Assembly (NCBI RefSeq): GCF_041734735.1
Contig: NC_134878.1
Location: 41,838,668 to 41,902,667, forward strand
Source: Babylonia areolata
Lineage: Eukaryota; Mollusca; Gastropoda; Neogastropoda; Buccinidae
Length of the DNA stretch: 64,000 nucleotides
Direction: 5' to 3'
The notes below the pieces were generated by a model. The model was not told the DNA's origin. It did not search any database and saw only the letters and a program-made list of their open reading frames with translations. Every line of letters begins with the position of its first letter. The first letter of the stretch is position 1. Made by a program: the position numbers and the translations under genes. This document shows, one piece after another, positions 1 through 11,716 of the stretch.

Positions 1-78
<78 letters not shown>
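1..78. repeat. (CT)n then (TA)n microsatellite
   Basis: About 40 bases of pure CT followed by GTG and about 35 bases of alternating TA. This is a compound dinucleotide microsatellite at the window edge and may continue to the left. Confidence 0.95.
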
Positions 79-83
<5 letters not shown>

Positions 84-594
84 CACACAATCATACAAAG
101 GAAAGAAATAGAAAAAACAACAACATGGCCTCATCATTTTCTGGGTGACAAAGAAAAAGAGATGTAGAAAAAACAAACAACAAAAACAAAACAAAAAAAC
201 CCGCGAAATGATCAAGTCCAGAGAGAGACAAAAATATCAGAACTGGTTGTGGAACAAATAAGGGTGAATGGATCGGGAAGGCAGACAATGACGATGGAAA
301 AGACGAGGACAGAGCAGAACCCCTCCACCCCCCAACAAAAACAATGGGAAACAGAAAAAATGAGAAATTATTCCAGCACACACTTTTTTTCCCCCAAAAA
401 AGGTTAGGATATTATCATTATTATTCTTATACCCATGGGAGGTTGGATTTATGTTTCAATGCTTCAAGAAGAAAATATAGTTAAAAAAACAAAAACAAAA
501 AACCCCCACACAAAACAACAACAAAAACAACAAGAACAAACAAACAAACGAAAGGAAATACAGTTAAAACATTCAAACAAATAGACAACAACCA
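79..594. other. A-rich non-coding stretch
   Basis: A- and CA-rich sequence with many AACAA-type runs, especially 480-570. Reading frames here translate to low-complexity peptides. I see no gene, motif or recognisable repeat body. Confidence 0.6.
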
Positions 595-735
595 GTTCAG
601 TATCAGTATCAGTAATTCAAGGAGGCGTCACTACGTTCGGACAAATCCATGTACGCTACACCACATCTGCAAAGCATAATAATGCCTGACCAGCAGAGTA
701 ACCCAACGCGCTTGGTCAGGCCTTAAGACAAAAGA
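595..735 (+). mobile_element. SINE-like dispersed repeat with hairpin
   Basis: The block carries GGAGGCGTCACTACGTTCGG and ends in GGTCAGGCCTTAAGA. It contains a perfect 9-bp inverted repeat, GCCTGACCA (684-692) against TGGTCAGGC (713-721). A shorter minus-strand relative is at 61573-61625, with the same GCCTGAC...TCAGGCCTTGAG ends, which shows that it is dispersed. From memory this is a common short element of gastropod genomes. I cannot place its RNA ancestor, and no protein is encoded. Confidence 0.55.
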
Positions 736-894
736 CAAACAGAAGAACATCATTGAATTAATGAATAAATAACTAAAAAAACAAACAAAAAAAAACCCAA
801 CCCAAGAAACAAAAATCATTGAATTAATGAATATATAATCAAACAACAACAACAAAGGTAATAATAATAAATAAATACAATGTTTGATCAGGCA

Positions 895-1004
895 TGTAGT
901 CCCCAGTGTCCATGAATGTGGCTGAATGGTGAAGCGCCAGACAAGGATTTTTTTTTTTACCCCTCCCACCCTCTACTAGACCTTCAGTTGTGATGCGGGT
1001 GCTA

Positions 1005-1035
<31 letters not shown>

Positions 1036-1195
1036 CATGTGAAAGAAGCCAGCGGCAACAAAAGGTTTGTTTGTCTAGCAAATTCTGCAGTAAATGCACT
1101 TTCAAACACAGCTGTAAACAGAAGAGAAATACATGGGTGGCGCTGTACTGTGGCGGCACGCTCTCCCGAAGGTCACACTGACAAATTAACATATC
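895..1195 (+). mobile_element. tRNA-derived SINE, family B, decayed copy
   Basis: A worn tRNA-like head at about 912-945 (TGGCTGAATGGTGAAGCGC resembles a pol III A box) is followed by the family B body. The body has GGTGCTAGTCTTTCGGATGA, then ATAAACCGAGGTCCC, then GGCGGCACGCTCTCCC near the end. The same ordered blocks occur at 8838-9215, 52500-52735 and, reversed, at 11946-12085. Transcription, if any, would use the internal pol III promoter. The copy is diverged and its tail is not clean. Confidence 0.65.
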
Positions 1196-2430
1196 TTAAC
1201 AAAAAGTAATTAAACAAAAATCTTTCAAACAGCATGCACTATCATAAACCCACGCCACACACAAACTATTCAAGACAAAACAGAGGACACCATGCTGATT
1301 CCTTGTAAGATCACGTTTCCGAATTTAGTCTTACATATATAAAAACATGGACCTGTTCTCCTGAGTCTTGTCTGCAGTGTTGGTGCAATTTGTACGTGAA
1401 TTTTGATCCCTGTTTTACTTATGATTTGTCAAGTTTAGAAAGTCAGTTTTGTGAAAACAAGTAGTAAATTCTTATTAAGTATATCATCGATTAACAGAAA
1501 CAAAGAATCTATTCATTTATTAAGACTATCCCTGTATTGTTCAATGGGCGTGTAAATACACGCCTTCAGATAGCAAATGTGCCTTTAGGCAATCAATCAA
1601 AAGAACTATCATTTGACATACCATATGGCAACTACATATTGTGAAAGCACTTAGTCAAAGCAAATCAAAGCAAAACAAAGCAACACACACACACACACAC
1701 ACCAAAACTGAATGATATTTAGCATCTCTCATTTGATGAGTTTGATCTCTAGATTGTGTCACACATATTAAAAAAAAGAAGTAAAAACAAACACGGCCCC
1801 CCCCCCCTCCCCCCGACCTTTCCGCTTCTTCACGAAAAACGACTTCCCCATAGATTGAGGTGGAAACTTGAAAACGAAACAAAGCAGCATGGTATGTCCC
1901 AGGTGAGGTGCACCCAGCCCAGTATTCATGCGTGGTACAACAGCTGCCCAGCCACGTTATGCATGACTCAAACACTGGTCTGTCAGTGGATATGGGCTGT
2001 TTCTTTTTGAAACTGTTCATCTCGCCGTGGATGATGTTACACTGCTTCGACGGTGTTACAGAACCAAATATGGCGGGTTTTTTTCGTTCATTTTTATTCA
2101 TTTATTTATCTATTTATGGGCTTATCTATCTATCTACTTATCTATCTATTTATTTTCACCTGAGGGCTTCGTGCAATCAGCTCATCAACGTGTGTAACTT
2201 TTCTTTCTTTCTCCCACCCCCCTTTTTTTTAACGATTAAGATGGAGAGAAATCGTTTCCATTAGAAACTTTGCGAACCCTCTTTGGTTTACAAAACATAA
2301 GACACTGAACATCTGGATTCAAAATGTGCCCGTTCTTGCTCTTGGTTTTAATGATCACAACCAAGTGTCACATTCAACAGAACATCTACCCCCCCCCACC
2401 CCCGCCCCCATGCCCCCTACTCCCACCCCT
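1196..2430. other. Unassigned, with short microsatellites
   Basis: AT-rich DNA holding (CA)n at 1684-1702, a C run at 1797-1813 and a TTTA/TCTA tetranucleotide tract at about 2096-2155. Small reading frames here are not protein-like. Nothing recognised. Confidence 0.6.
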
Positions 2431-2700
2431 CACCCACGTACGTGCGAGATTTAATGGCGCGAGAGAGACCTTTCGAACTCGAAGATACTCGGCGCGTCTG
2501 TTGTTGATTCGCTCGGGCTTGTAGACTACACGTTACTGGGAGGCACGGTCGGTGCGACAATAAACAATAGCGGCCTGTCATAGTTCGTGCGCTGCTCCAG
2601 TGGTTGCAGATCGCCCGTGAGATCCTGAACGCTTCCCGTGAGTGCCAGACCTGCAGACACTCAGAGGGAATGGAGAGGGGATAAGAATATAAAGGGAACA
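2431..2700. other. CpG-richer unassigned segment
   Basis: From about 2435 to 2645 the sequence is noticeably richer in CpG than its surroundings and free of simple repeats. CCCGTGAGT at about 2635 would fit a splice donor. It could be a promoter or 5' exon fragment, but no convincing coding frame or core promoter is visible. Confidence 0.2.
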
Positions 2701-3394
2701 GTTAAGTGGCTGTCTGAATGCCTACCTACCAGCAGCTTCAAAATATCGCATCTGAGGGTTCCTTCTTTTTTTTTTTTTTTTTTTTTTTTTAAATCTGTGG
2801 TTGTATTTTCATAGTTTATACACATACACAAACACAAGTGTCCCCTACACTTCCCACGCTGATACAGCCAGCCCTCCCCCTCCCCCCACACACAGAGACC
2901 GAATTGACGTTTCGTCTTACTTCATCCCCACCCTCACCCCCATCTCTACCGTTTCTTCTGCTGGCTGCAAGTGTCTCTGACTCAAGCTAAGCATGCGGTG
3001 TATGTGTGTGTATGGGGGGGGCGATGTAGGAGGTAAAAGAGAAGAGAGAAAGAGAGAGAGAGAGAGAGGGAGGGAGGGAGGGAGAGGGAGAGAGAGAGAG
3101 AGAGTTAGAAAGAGAGAGAGAGCGAGAGAGAGTATATGCGATTGTGTGCATAAATGTGTGTGTGCATGCGTACGTGCGCACGCAAGCGTATGTGCGTGTA
3201 TATGCACGCGCGCACACACAAACAAACGCTATTCCTTCTCTTCTTTAAACGATTAATCGGCAGCTCGTCTCTTTTCTCCTCATATTGACCATCCTGCCCT
3301 CCTCGCCTTGTTGTAGACGACTCGATGTGTGTGGATCAATTCAGCGTCCGCCAGGACAGCCATAGATAACAGTCCCTCGTTTCTCATCACACAG
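2701..3394. repeat. Poly(T), GA and GT/CA microsatellites
   Basis: A T run lies at about 2766-2790. GA/GGGA repeats run from about 3043 to 3131 and a GT/GC alternating purine-pyrimidine tract follows at about 3132-3225. Overlapping frames on both strands (for example Arg-Glu or Ser-Leu repeats) are artefacts of the dinucleotide composition. No gene seen. Confidence 0.85.
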
Positions 3395-3470
3395 GCGCAA
3401 ATCTTCAGGTGTGGATCGGATGCGAGTCTTTCGGACTAGAGACGACATACCCTCCCCTCCGCCCCCGCCC
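3395..3470 (+). mobile_element. Family B SINE fragment
   Basis: CTTCAGGTGTGGATCGGATG followed by CGAGTCTTTCGGACTAGAGA matches the segment of family B seen at about 975-1025. Only this piece of the body is recognisable. Confidence 0.45.
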
Positions 3471-3928
3471 TTCTCTCTGGCATGCAAGTAAACCCAGTGT
3501 GATAAAGAACCCCCCAAAAAAACGACTGACGACGAAAAAAGCCCTGCAATAGCTTGACGAAAAACAGCCCCACAAAATAGAAGCACACACACAACACACA
3601 CGAAGTGTGAGGAAATAATGTTGCACTGTTACGCGGCGACGGATCGCATTGTATTGTTTGTATTGTACTGCACTGTGCTGTGTTGTGGTGGTGGTGTGTT
3701 GTCTCTATTGTCTTGGAGTGTGCACACCAGGCAGCAACGTTCCTTCTCCTCCACCCACCAGATGTAACGATCCTAACATTTACTGAGCGCACTCGCTCAA
3801 CGATCCATCTCCACGTAATTGTTCAGATCTTTGGCGTGCTCACGATAGCACTCCGAGGAAAGAATTGATTGTCTCTATGTAGGTAACATCCACACAAACT
3901 CCGAAGGAAAGGGCGTTTCTTCACTGCA
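3471..3928. other. Unassigned; early TATTG-like DNA
   Basis: Mixed sequence with a TGTATTG-rich patch at about 3645-3700. At its right edge a near-palindrome, GTGCTGTGC (3929-3937) and GCACAGCAC (3939-3947), opens the pentamer array. No gene seen. Confidence 0.5.
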
Positions 3929-3929
3929 G

Positions 3930-4610
3930 TGCTGTGCAGCACAGCACAACACGTCGCAAAACAACACTGTGCAATATAATACAATACATTACAATACAAT
4001 ACAAACAGTACAACACAGTAAAGTACGATACAACAGACAATGCGACAGTACGGTGCAACTCACCACACGCAAGGCAACACATTAATTCTAACAATGTACA
4101 ATTACAATACAAATAACACGGTAAAATACAGTACAACACAACACAATATAGTAAAGGCTACAATAAAACACAACACAGTGCAGTACAACATAATAATCAT
4201 AGAATACAACACAAAACAGTGCAGTACAACATAATTACAATACAAACAGCACAACACAGTACAATACAACTACACTACAAACAAAACAACACAGTAATAT
4301 ACAATACAACACAACGACACAATACAACATACTATAGTGCAGTACAATTACACTACAATAACAATACAATATAGAAAATACAACACATCAAAATACCGTG
4401 CAATACAATATTAAAAAATCCCACAGTACCAAATGCTGTGCAATAAATTCAATTACTAAACAACACAATGCAATCGGCCAACACAAACAACACAACACAG
4501 TAAAAAAACAACAACCCAACAACAGTATTGTACAAAACAATGCGATACAATATAAAAAAAACCAATACATCAGCAGATTACAGTACAACACAACACAACA
4601 CAAAGGCAAA
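3930..4610 (+). repeat. Degenerate ACAAT/ACAAC pentamer array
   Basis: About 680 bases built from ACAAT, ACAAC and ACAGT pentamers with irregular interruptions. Open frames in it are shadows of the repeat. The reverse complement, TATTG, forms the array at 11717-11945. There it is joined to the 3' end of a family B SINE, which suggests that pentamer arrays of this kind start as SINE tails. No SINE body adjoins this one cleanly. Confidence 0.85.
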
Positions 4611-4884
4611 GAAAACTGGGACTGTGTTTCTCTTACTCTTCGCAAACACATCGCGAGAAAAGAAAAGAAAAGAGAAGAAAAGAAAGAAACGGCATATCTT
4701 GCACAGTGTGTTCGCGTCATTCTCTACCCCCACCACCGCCCCCACTCCCCCCCCGACCCCCCGCCCCTCTCCCCCATCCCCAGCTGTCAGGCTCCATCTC
4801 CCAGTCTTTTTCAACCGGCTTTCACTTACATCATTTCACATTACTGCTTCCCCACAGCAAGTCAGCTGCTGAACCCCTGACTGC
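4611..4884. other. C-rich non-coding spacer
   Basis: An AAAGA-rich patch (4655-4690) and a C-rich patch (4725-4795) lead into the minisatellite. The 605-codon frame beginning at 4706 starts in this spacer, and its proline-rich head comes from the C run. There is no sign of a real start. Confidence 0.5.
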
Positions 4885-6785
4885 TAAAGTGACTGTTGCT
4901 GCTACTGTTGTTGATAACAGTACTATTGTTGCTGCTACTGTTGATACCAATACTATTGCTGGTGCTATTGTTGATATCAATACTATTGCTGCTGTTACTG
5001 TTGTTGATACAAATACTATCGCTGGTGCTATTGTTGTTGATATCAATACTATTGCTGCTGTTACTGTTGTTGATACCAATAGTATTGCTGGTGCTATTGC
5101 TGTTGATATCAATAATATTGCTGCTGTTACTGTTGTTGATACAAATACTATCGCTGATGCTATTGTTGTTCATATCAATACTATTGCTGGTGCTATTGTT
5201 GTTGATATCAATACTATTGCTGGTGCTATTGTTGTTGATACCAATACTATTGCTGGTGCTATTGTTGTTGATACCAATACTATTGCTGGTGCTATTGTTG
5301 TTGATATCAATACTATTGCTGGTGCTATTGTTGTTGATATCAATACTATTGCTGGTGCTATTGTTGATATCAATACTATTGCTGGTGCTATTGTTGTTGA
5401 TACCAATACTATTGCTGGTGCTATTGTTGATATCAATACTATTGCTGGTGCTATTGTTGTTGATACCAATACTATTGCTGGTGCTATTGTTGTTGATATC
5501 AATACTATTGCTGGTGCTATTGTTGTTGATATCAATACTATTGCTGGTGCTATTGTTGTTGATAACAGTACTATTGTTGCTGCTACTGTTGTTGATACCA
5601 GTACTATTGTTGCTGCTACTGTTGTTGGTAACAGTACTATTGTTGCTAACAGTACTATTGTTGCTGCTACTGTTGTTGATATCAATACTATTGCTGGTGC
5701 TATTGTTGATATCAATACTATTGCTGGTGCTATTGTTGTTGATACCAATACTATTGCTGGTGCTATTGTTGATATCAATACTATTGCTGGTGCTATTGTT
5801 GTTGATATCAATACTATTGCTGCTGTTACTGTTGTTGATAACAGTACTATTGTTGCTGCTACTGTTGTTGATAACAGTACTATTGTTGCTGCTACTGTTG
5901 TTGATAACAGTACTGTTGCTGCTGATACTGTTGTTGATACCAGTACTATTGTTGCTGCTACTGTTGTTGATAACAGTACTGTTGCTGCTGTTACTGTTGT
6001 TGATATCAATACTATTGCTGGTGCTATTGTTGATACCAATACTATTGCTCGTGCTATTGTTGTTGATATCAATACTATTGCTGGTGCTATTGTTGTTGAT
6101 ACCAATACTATTGCTGGTGCTATTGTTGATATCAATACTATTGCTGGTGCTATTGTTGTTGATACCAATACTATTGCTGGTGCTATTGTTGTTGATATCA
6201 ATACTATTGCTGGCGCTATTGTTGTTGATACCAATACTATTGCTGGTGCTATTGTTGTTGATACCAATACTATTGCTGGTGCTATTGTTGTTGATATCAA
6301 TACTATTGCTGGTGCTATTGTTGTTGATATCAATACTATTGCTGGTGCTATTGTTGATATCAATACTATTGCTGCTGTTACTGTTGTTGATAACAGTACT
6401 ATTGTTGCTGCTACTGTTGTTGATACCAATACTATTGCTGCTGTTAGTGTTGTTGATACCAGTACTATTGCTGCTGTTAGTTTTGTTGATACTAATACTA
6501 TTGTTCTTCTTCTTGATTGTTGAGGGCCCACAATCATATAAATTGGTTATTCTGGCACCTATTGTTGCTGTAACTGCTGTTGATATCAATACTACTGTTG
6601 CTATTACTGTTGTTGATACCAATACTATTGTTGCTGTAACTGTTGTTGATACCAATACTATTGTTGCTGCTACTGTTGTTGATACCAATACTATTGTTGC
6701 TGTTTCTGTTGTTGATAGCAATGCTATTGCTGCTACTACTACTAACACTGCTGCTACGATCGATACTACTCTTCTGCTACGATAA
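4885..6785 (+). repeat. GTT/GCT minisatellite, 33/30-bp units
   Basis: About 1.9 kb of head-to-tail units, mostly 33 bp with 30-bp and 36-bp variants. Units vary between GATATC, GATACC and GATAAC cores joined to AATACTATTGCTGGTGCTAT. A non-repeat interruption lies at about 6521-6560, after which more diverged units resume. All unit lengths are multiples of three and the unit lacks stops in several frames. Open frames therefore run 605 codons (4706-6523, plus), 629 (4896-6785, plus), 649 (4862-6811, minus) and 455 (5170-6537, minus). They encode repetitive VVDTNTIAGAI, poly-Leu/Ile, Asn/Ser/Ile and APAIVLVSTT peptides. With several frames equally open, none can be preferred as coding. Confidence 0.95.
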
Positions 6786-7578
6786 ACATAGTGATACCAG
6801 TACCACTCCAAATCAGCAAATAGGAATGTGACAGAAATCTAAGCCCAGTTTACACACAGATTCTCTCTCTCTCTCTCTAATACACACAAACAGCCACATA
6901 CCCCCACCCCCGTCACCCCTTCTCCGTAACAGCTTTCAGGTCTCCTCATTGTCGCATGCCATAAACGCTCGCCATCACAATTAATTGTATCGATGACAAC
7001 TCTCTATGACTTATTGAATGTAATCTTAATATCAGCCAGCCATGCGAAACTAGACTTCTGTTTCACATCATCGCTCCAAACGCTCCCATCTATAATTATG
7101 TAATATACAATACATCTATATTTTGGTGCCTACGAGACTAACACAAAGCTAGCAATTTCTTCGTACTGTGTATAAAACACACACAAGCAAACGTGCACAC
7201 AAACACACACACACACACACACACTCATCACCAGGCATTCAAACACTCAAGCTGGCGCATCAGTCCAAACGGTGCAATCAATAGGCCATATCAACCCTAG
7301 GCAACAGATTAGCGTCCCAGCTGTGGCCACTCACCAAACTCCAAGTGGAGGGACGAGGCAAGATGAGCTCAGTGATGACCCCCCCCCCCGGTTCCCCCCA
7401 TACACACACCAGCCTTTGATGCTATGGGATAAACACCCCGGTCCCCCCCCTCCCCCCCCACACACCAACCTTTGATGCTATGGGGTAAACGGGTGTCTTT
7501 CCGATTCGCCCACTGCCGAATCGCTTGTCACCACATTGGTGATCCCGATTTTCCTATTCCCATTTCACCAATGTACTC

Positions 7579-7579
<1 letters not shown>
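6786..7579. other. Unassigned, with CT and CA runs
   Basis: (CT)n at 6862-6878, (CA)n at about 7199-7224, and a short direct repeat at 7416-7490 in which CCTTTGATGCTATGGG occurs twice. No gene seen. Confidence 0.6.

Positions 7580-7643
<64 letters not shown>
7580..7643 (+). repeat. (GT)n microsatellite
   Basis: A pure GT run of about 64 bases. Confidence 0.98.
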
Positions 7644-7647
<4 letters not shown>

Positions 7648-7833
7648 TTGGATTGCATTGCATTACGTCCGTTAGGAAGTGATTTCCATGAATACATCAC
7701 ACACATTTCTTTCTGTTAAAAGACCTACTGAGAATTATGAGAATTAAACAGGTCATTGTATCTGTACACATGCATGTTTTAGCATTCGTCTGCAGATGGA
7801 GAGTGAGAGAGACAGAGCCAGCCAGACAGACAG

Positions 7834-7956
7834 AATGCGAATGCGAATGTTTTATTCATAATAGGCCATAGCCCCTCATGAAGGGGGTGGTGTGAAAACA
7901 TTGAATCAATCGTACATCACATTTAACACTGAATTCAACAAACAGAATTACAATAA

Positions 7957-7957
<1 letters not shown>
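7834..7957 (-). mobile_element. 3' stub of a (TC)n-associated LINE
   Basis: On the minus strand this reads as about 125 bases of LINE 3' UTR. A terminal hairpin (7872-7886, CCCCT/AGGGG) is followed by GGCCTATTATGAATAAAACA and a tail of ATTCGC hexamers. Hairpin, GGCC block and AATAAAA match the 3' end of the near-intact LINE at 37665-37725, whose tail is TTCG. The stub is severely 5'-truncated. It is flanked by GAGA/GACA at 7801-7833 and by (GACA)n(GA)n from 7958, so it lies inside a GA-type microsatellite. Confidence 0.75.
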
Positions 7958-8028
<71 letters not shown>

Positions 8029-8071
8029 TGTGTGTGACAGACAGATATATAGACAGAGAGAAAGAGAGACA

Positions 8072-8148
<77 letters not shown>

Positions 8149-8165
8149 CGACAGACAGGGACAGA
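7958..8165 (+). repeat. (GACA)n / (GA)n compound microsatellite
   Basis: GACA tetramers, then pure GA, a short GTGTGTG break, and more GA and GACA. It is the right flank of the LINE stub at 7834-7957. Protein-like frames over it are repeat artefacts. Confidence 0.97.
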
Positions 8166-8169
8166 GATA

Positions 8170-8458
8170 GCTGCTGAGATAAATCACCAGGATCTGCTGA
8201 CATCAGTCTGGGATATATCGGTCCTCAGAGCTCAGATAAATGACCAGGATCTGTTGATGTCTGGGATATATCGGTCCTCAGAGCTCAGATAAACGACCAG
8301 GATCTGTTGACATCAGTCTGGGATATATCGGTCCTCAGAGCTCAGATAAACGACCAGGATCTGTTGACATCAGTCTGGGATATATCGGTCCTCAGAGCTC
8401 AGATAAACGACCAGGATCTGCTGACATCAGTCTGGGATAGAAAACTACCTTGGCATAT
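8170..8458 (+). repeat. 57-bp tandem repeat, about five units
   Basis: Anchors AGATAAA at 8177, 8234, 8287, 8344 and 8401 give unit lengths of 57, 53, 57 and 57. Units contain CAGTCTGGGATATATCGGTC. The near identity of the inner units implies recent amplification. Because 57 is divisible by three, one frame reads a 19-residue repeat beginning DISVLRAQIND. Nothing supports its expression. Confidence 0.95.
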
Positions 8459-8837
8459 CCACGTAACTGGGTCCAACAGCCCTGCTAAAGCAGTCCTCCA
8501 ACGATCTGGTTCTCTACGTCACGACCCCCCACCCCTTGTCCCCACAATCAAGATCAGTGCTATGTTCTTCCTCTGTGTCATTCCTCTTCTGGTTTCTGTC
8601 ACCTTCTTCCCTCCTCCCTCCTCCTGTCCCCCTTTCACATTCCTACACCGTTCCTCGCCACTCCAGCAACGTTCTGGGTCACCCCGTCACATCCACCCAG
8701 CACAGCACCTCCCCCCTCGCCCCACCCCCGCCACAAACACCCCCACCCATCCCCCACTCTTCAGATTAGTGCAATGTTCTTCCTTCATGTGTCGTTCCCC
8801 TCCGGGGCCTGTCACCTTTCTTCACGGTCCAGTGGAG
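8459..8837 (+). other. C-rich spacer with an internal duplication
   Basis: Two similar blocks of about 57 bp lie about 213 bp apart, at 8553-8610 and 8766-8822. Both start AGTGC.ATGTTCTTCCT and end TGTCACCTT. The rest is C- and CT-rich. A frame from 8307 to 8951 spans the repeat, this spacer and the next SINE and is not a gene. Confidence 0.6.
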
Positions 8838-9215
8838 CGGTGTCCTGGTGGTAATGCGCCCGCCAAGGATGCCGAAGTACACGGGTTCGATTCCCACATT
8901 ACCAACCAGGAATTTCTTTTCACTCCCCCTCCCACTCCTCCGCTAGACTGAGTAGATGGTCTGGGTGCTAGCCATTCGGACGAGTCGATAAACCCAGGTC
9001 CCGTGTGTGCGGCATGCATGCACATAGCGCACGTAAACGAACACACGGCAAAAAATGTGGCCGTGCCTGAAGCTCTGAAGAATAATAAGAATCAACTTTG
9101 ATAGTAATATCAATACACATACATGCAGAAAAAAACAGGTGGCGCTGCACTGTGGCGACGAGCTCTACCCGGGAAGAGCAGCTCGAATGTCAACTTGAGA
9201 ATTCTGTGTACCCCC
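8838..9215 (+). mobile_element. tRNA-derived SINE, family B, long copy
   Basis: The head at about 8838-8907 is tRNA-like, with B box GGGTTCGATTCCC (8883-8895) and an A-box-like CCTGGTGGTAATGCG. The body has GGTGCTAGCCATTCGGACGA, then ATAAACCCAGGTCCCGTGTG, then CATAGCGCACGTAAA, and near the 3' end GGTGGCGCTGCACTGTGGCG and GAAGAGCAGCTCGAATGTCA. It is the longest and best-preserved family B copy here. It would be transcribed by pol III and copied by a LINE enzyme. Confidence 0.8.
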
Positions 9216-9900
9216 CAAAAAAACCCACACACATACACACACACACATAACAACAACAACAAAGCAAAACAACACGACAAAATATAAGCCCATTTCCCGC
9301 TGGACTTCACACAAGTGTTCTTCACCGCCCTGTCCTGACCCTGCGTCTTGTTCCACTGCCCTCATAACCCATCACCTCACCTCCCTGTCTCTCCCCTGCC
9401 CCCACTGACTTATACCCTTCCCCCCTCCTCTCTCACCCTGTCCATCATCTGATTAGTGCAACTATCCTTCACACCGCCACCTACCTCCCGCCGTCTCCCT
9501 TTGTCCACACCTAGAACTCTCTCCTCTCTCACCTCTCTCACCCTCCTCCACACACCTCTCTCTTCTAACATCTCTCTCTCTCTCACGTTCCTTCTCACCT
9601 CTCCTTCTCTCTCGCCCCCTTCTGCATACAGCTCTTTCTCTCTTCTCACATCTCTCTCACCCTCATCCTCCACACACATCTCTCTCTTACTTGTTTCTCA
9701 CTCCCATCACTACGCACCTATCTTTCTCTCTTCTCATTTCTCTCTCATCCCCATCCCTACACACCTCTTTTTCTCACCTCTCACTCCTATCCATACACCT
9801 CTCTTTCTTCTCACTCGTCTCTCCCACCCCCTCCTCCACACTCCTCTCTCTAATCACTCCTCTCTCTCTCTATCTCACACACAGCTTAAACCTCGTGAAA
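9216..9900. repeat. CT-rich low-complexity region
   Basis: An A/C-rich start, then about 450 bases of pyrimidine-rich sequence with recurring CTCTCTC, TCTCACC and CACACCTCT blocks. Frames on either strand are compositional. No gene seen. Confidence 0.8.
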
Positions 9901-11099
9901 ACCACCATTACATGGTCAAGAGACACCACGCCACACTCCCTTCACTGTGTCTTCTAATCTGCAGCCGTCCTTACTCTTTCCACCACCCCCTCCCCAACAC
10001 TGACACACTTCTCCTTTCGTCAACGTCTCTTAGTAAAGAAAACATCGCAACATACTTCACCATCCCACTACTACCCCTCCATGTCGATCTGTCACCACCC
10101 ACTACCTCAGTGAAGGGTTCTCTCTCTTGGCTTCTGCCGTCCGATGACCGCTTATTTCATTCACTTGGTTCACAGCCCAACCGTGTTATAACACGTTTAA
10201 AATGGGAACAATGCGCATGAAAAACCAAGATAAAAATCTGGACCCAATTCTTGTTGAAAAACTAATAGAAAAAACACAAATAAAAATTATTACTAAAACA
10301 AACAAACAACAACAACAAAATAGCCACAACCAAGTAAGTCAGATCAGCTTAAAAAAAATACTGAAACAAACAAACAACCCCCCCCCAAAAAAAAACAAAA
10401 ACAACAACAACAAAAAAACCAACCCCCAAAACAACAACAAAACCCACGTCGGGGAAACATTCCAGAATAGCGTCCTCATTGAGTGTGTCCGTAAAATACC
10501 TATGTCTGATGTTATGTACATGTATCCTAGCACTCTATCGTCAGATGACACCACAAGGTCTTTGATATAAAGCTTTTAATATCATTACTAACAATCCACT
10601 GTATTTTTAGAATGGCCTTCTGTCACAACTGATTTCTATCATTTTTTTTTTTTTCATTTTCCCGTCCATAGTTTTTCTAGCCTTCTATCTACATGTAATC
10701 GCAAGTAGTGTCTGTCTTCCCTTTGAGAGTTCACATTGCGTGTGATAGCCGGTTGGGTGGGAAAGTCTTTTGACTTGAGTCTGCAGAAGATTTAGCGCTG
10801 GACAAAGTCATTCATCATTTATTCATTCATTCATTTACCGATTCATTCATTTGTCTTACTCCTCACCCTCCTACTACTACTGCTACTATTTACACCAGTT
10901 CCGAACTACTACTACTCCTCGTGAAAACACGACAGTCTGTCAACGCGTCACCACTTCGTCCGCTGTGTGTCGTTGTGTCATCCTACTACAAACCGCTCCT
11001 GTTTTAAGTGGAGACTCCAACAAACGTCAAACACACACACACACACCGTCACCAACACACAACTATGCAGTGCATTCTTCCCCGCCGCCACGTTAATGT
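9901..11099. other. Unassigned; A-rich patch
   Basis: 10255-10445 is A/C-rich with CAACAACAA runs, and a T run lies at 10643-10654. CTGTCACAACTGATTTCTAT at about 10619-10638 matches the family B 3' segment at about 11947 exactly, so a SINE end fragment may be present. No host exon recognised. Confidence 0.45.
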
Positions 11100-11239
11100 G
11101 AGGCGCTGTGGTAGAATCAGGCGTTGGAGTTGTGATCCAGTGATCGGTGTTCACAGCCCCGTTTCTGCATAGTGCTGTGTCCCTTGGAAAGGCATCACTC
11201 CACCCACGTGTGAATGGCAACCTCATTTCGGATGGGGAA

Positions 11240-11272
<33 letters not shown>

Positions 11273-11420
11273 GGAAGGAGAAAACTGGGCCCCGCCTTCC
11301 AATGCCGAGCCCTGGACATAGTGAAAATGAATTCACTGCCTCGGTGGCCACCAAAAAAAAAAAAAAAAAAAAAAAAAAAGCTGTAAAGACGATGGGACGT
11401 TTAACCTTTTTGACGTCGTC
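11100..11420 (+). mobile_element. tRNA-derived SINE, family C
   Basis: A tRNA-like head (GGCGCTGTGGTAGAATCAGG) is followed by the family-specific block GTGCTGTGTCCCTTGGAAAG, then ACGTGTGAATGGCAACCTCA and CGGATGGGGAAGGTTA. The end reads GCTGTAAAGACGATGGGACG. Two internal A tracts of about 28 bases, at about 11243-11271 and 11353-11379, look like expanded A runs. Relatives lie at 36159-36330 and 46752-46925. Confidence 0.7.
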
Positions 11421-11716
11421 TTGATATTAGTGAAACAGTACTAGAAAGTACTGACTACGGAATCGTCCCTCATGTCTCCTCTACGCCCATCCCGGGCAGG
11501 AGAATGAATGGAATGGAATGGACTAGAAAGTATCAATAAATGGACATGCCCCACTCCGACCCCCCCTCTCCCCACTCCACACACACACACACGTATTTTC
11601 CCGTCAGATAACAACAGAAAGTTCTCCGCCGTTCTCAGGACTCAGTTAATTAAACTCAACAGCTCATCTTTCAGAGCTAAATATTCCACCCATCCACCAT
11701 CATCAGCCGTCTCTCT
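11421..11716. other. Unassigned
   Basis: Contains a GGAATGGAATGG patch (11508-11520) and (CA)n at 11578-11591. No gene or known repeat body seen. Confidence 0.5.

Noticed and set aside
4706-6811. Frames of 455-649 codons as genuine long proteins
   Set aside because: They are all the same minisatellite read in different frames and strands. No frame stands out, and there is no start context, domain or non-repeat coding flank.
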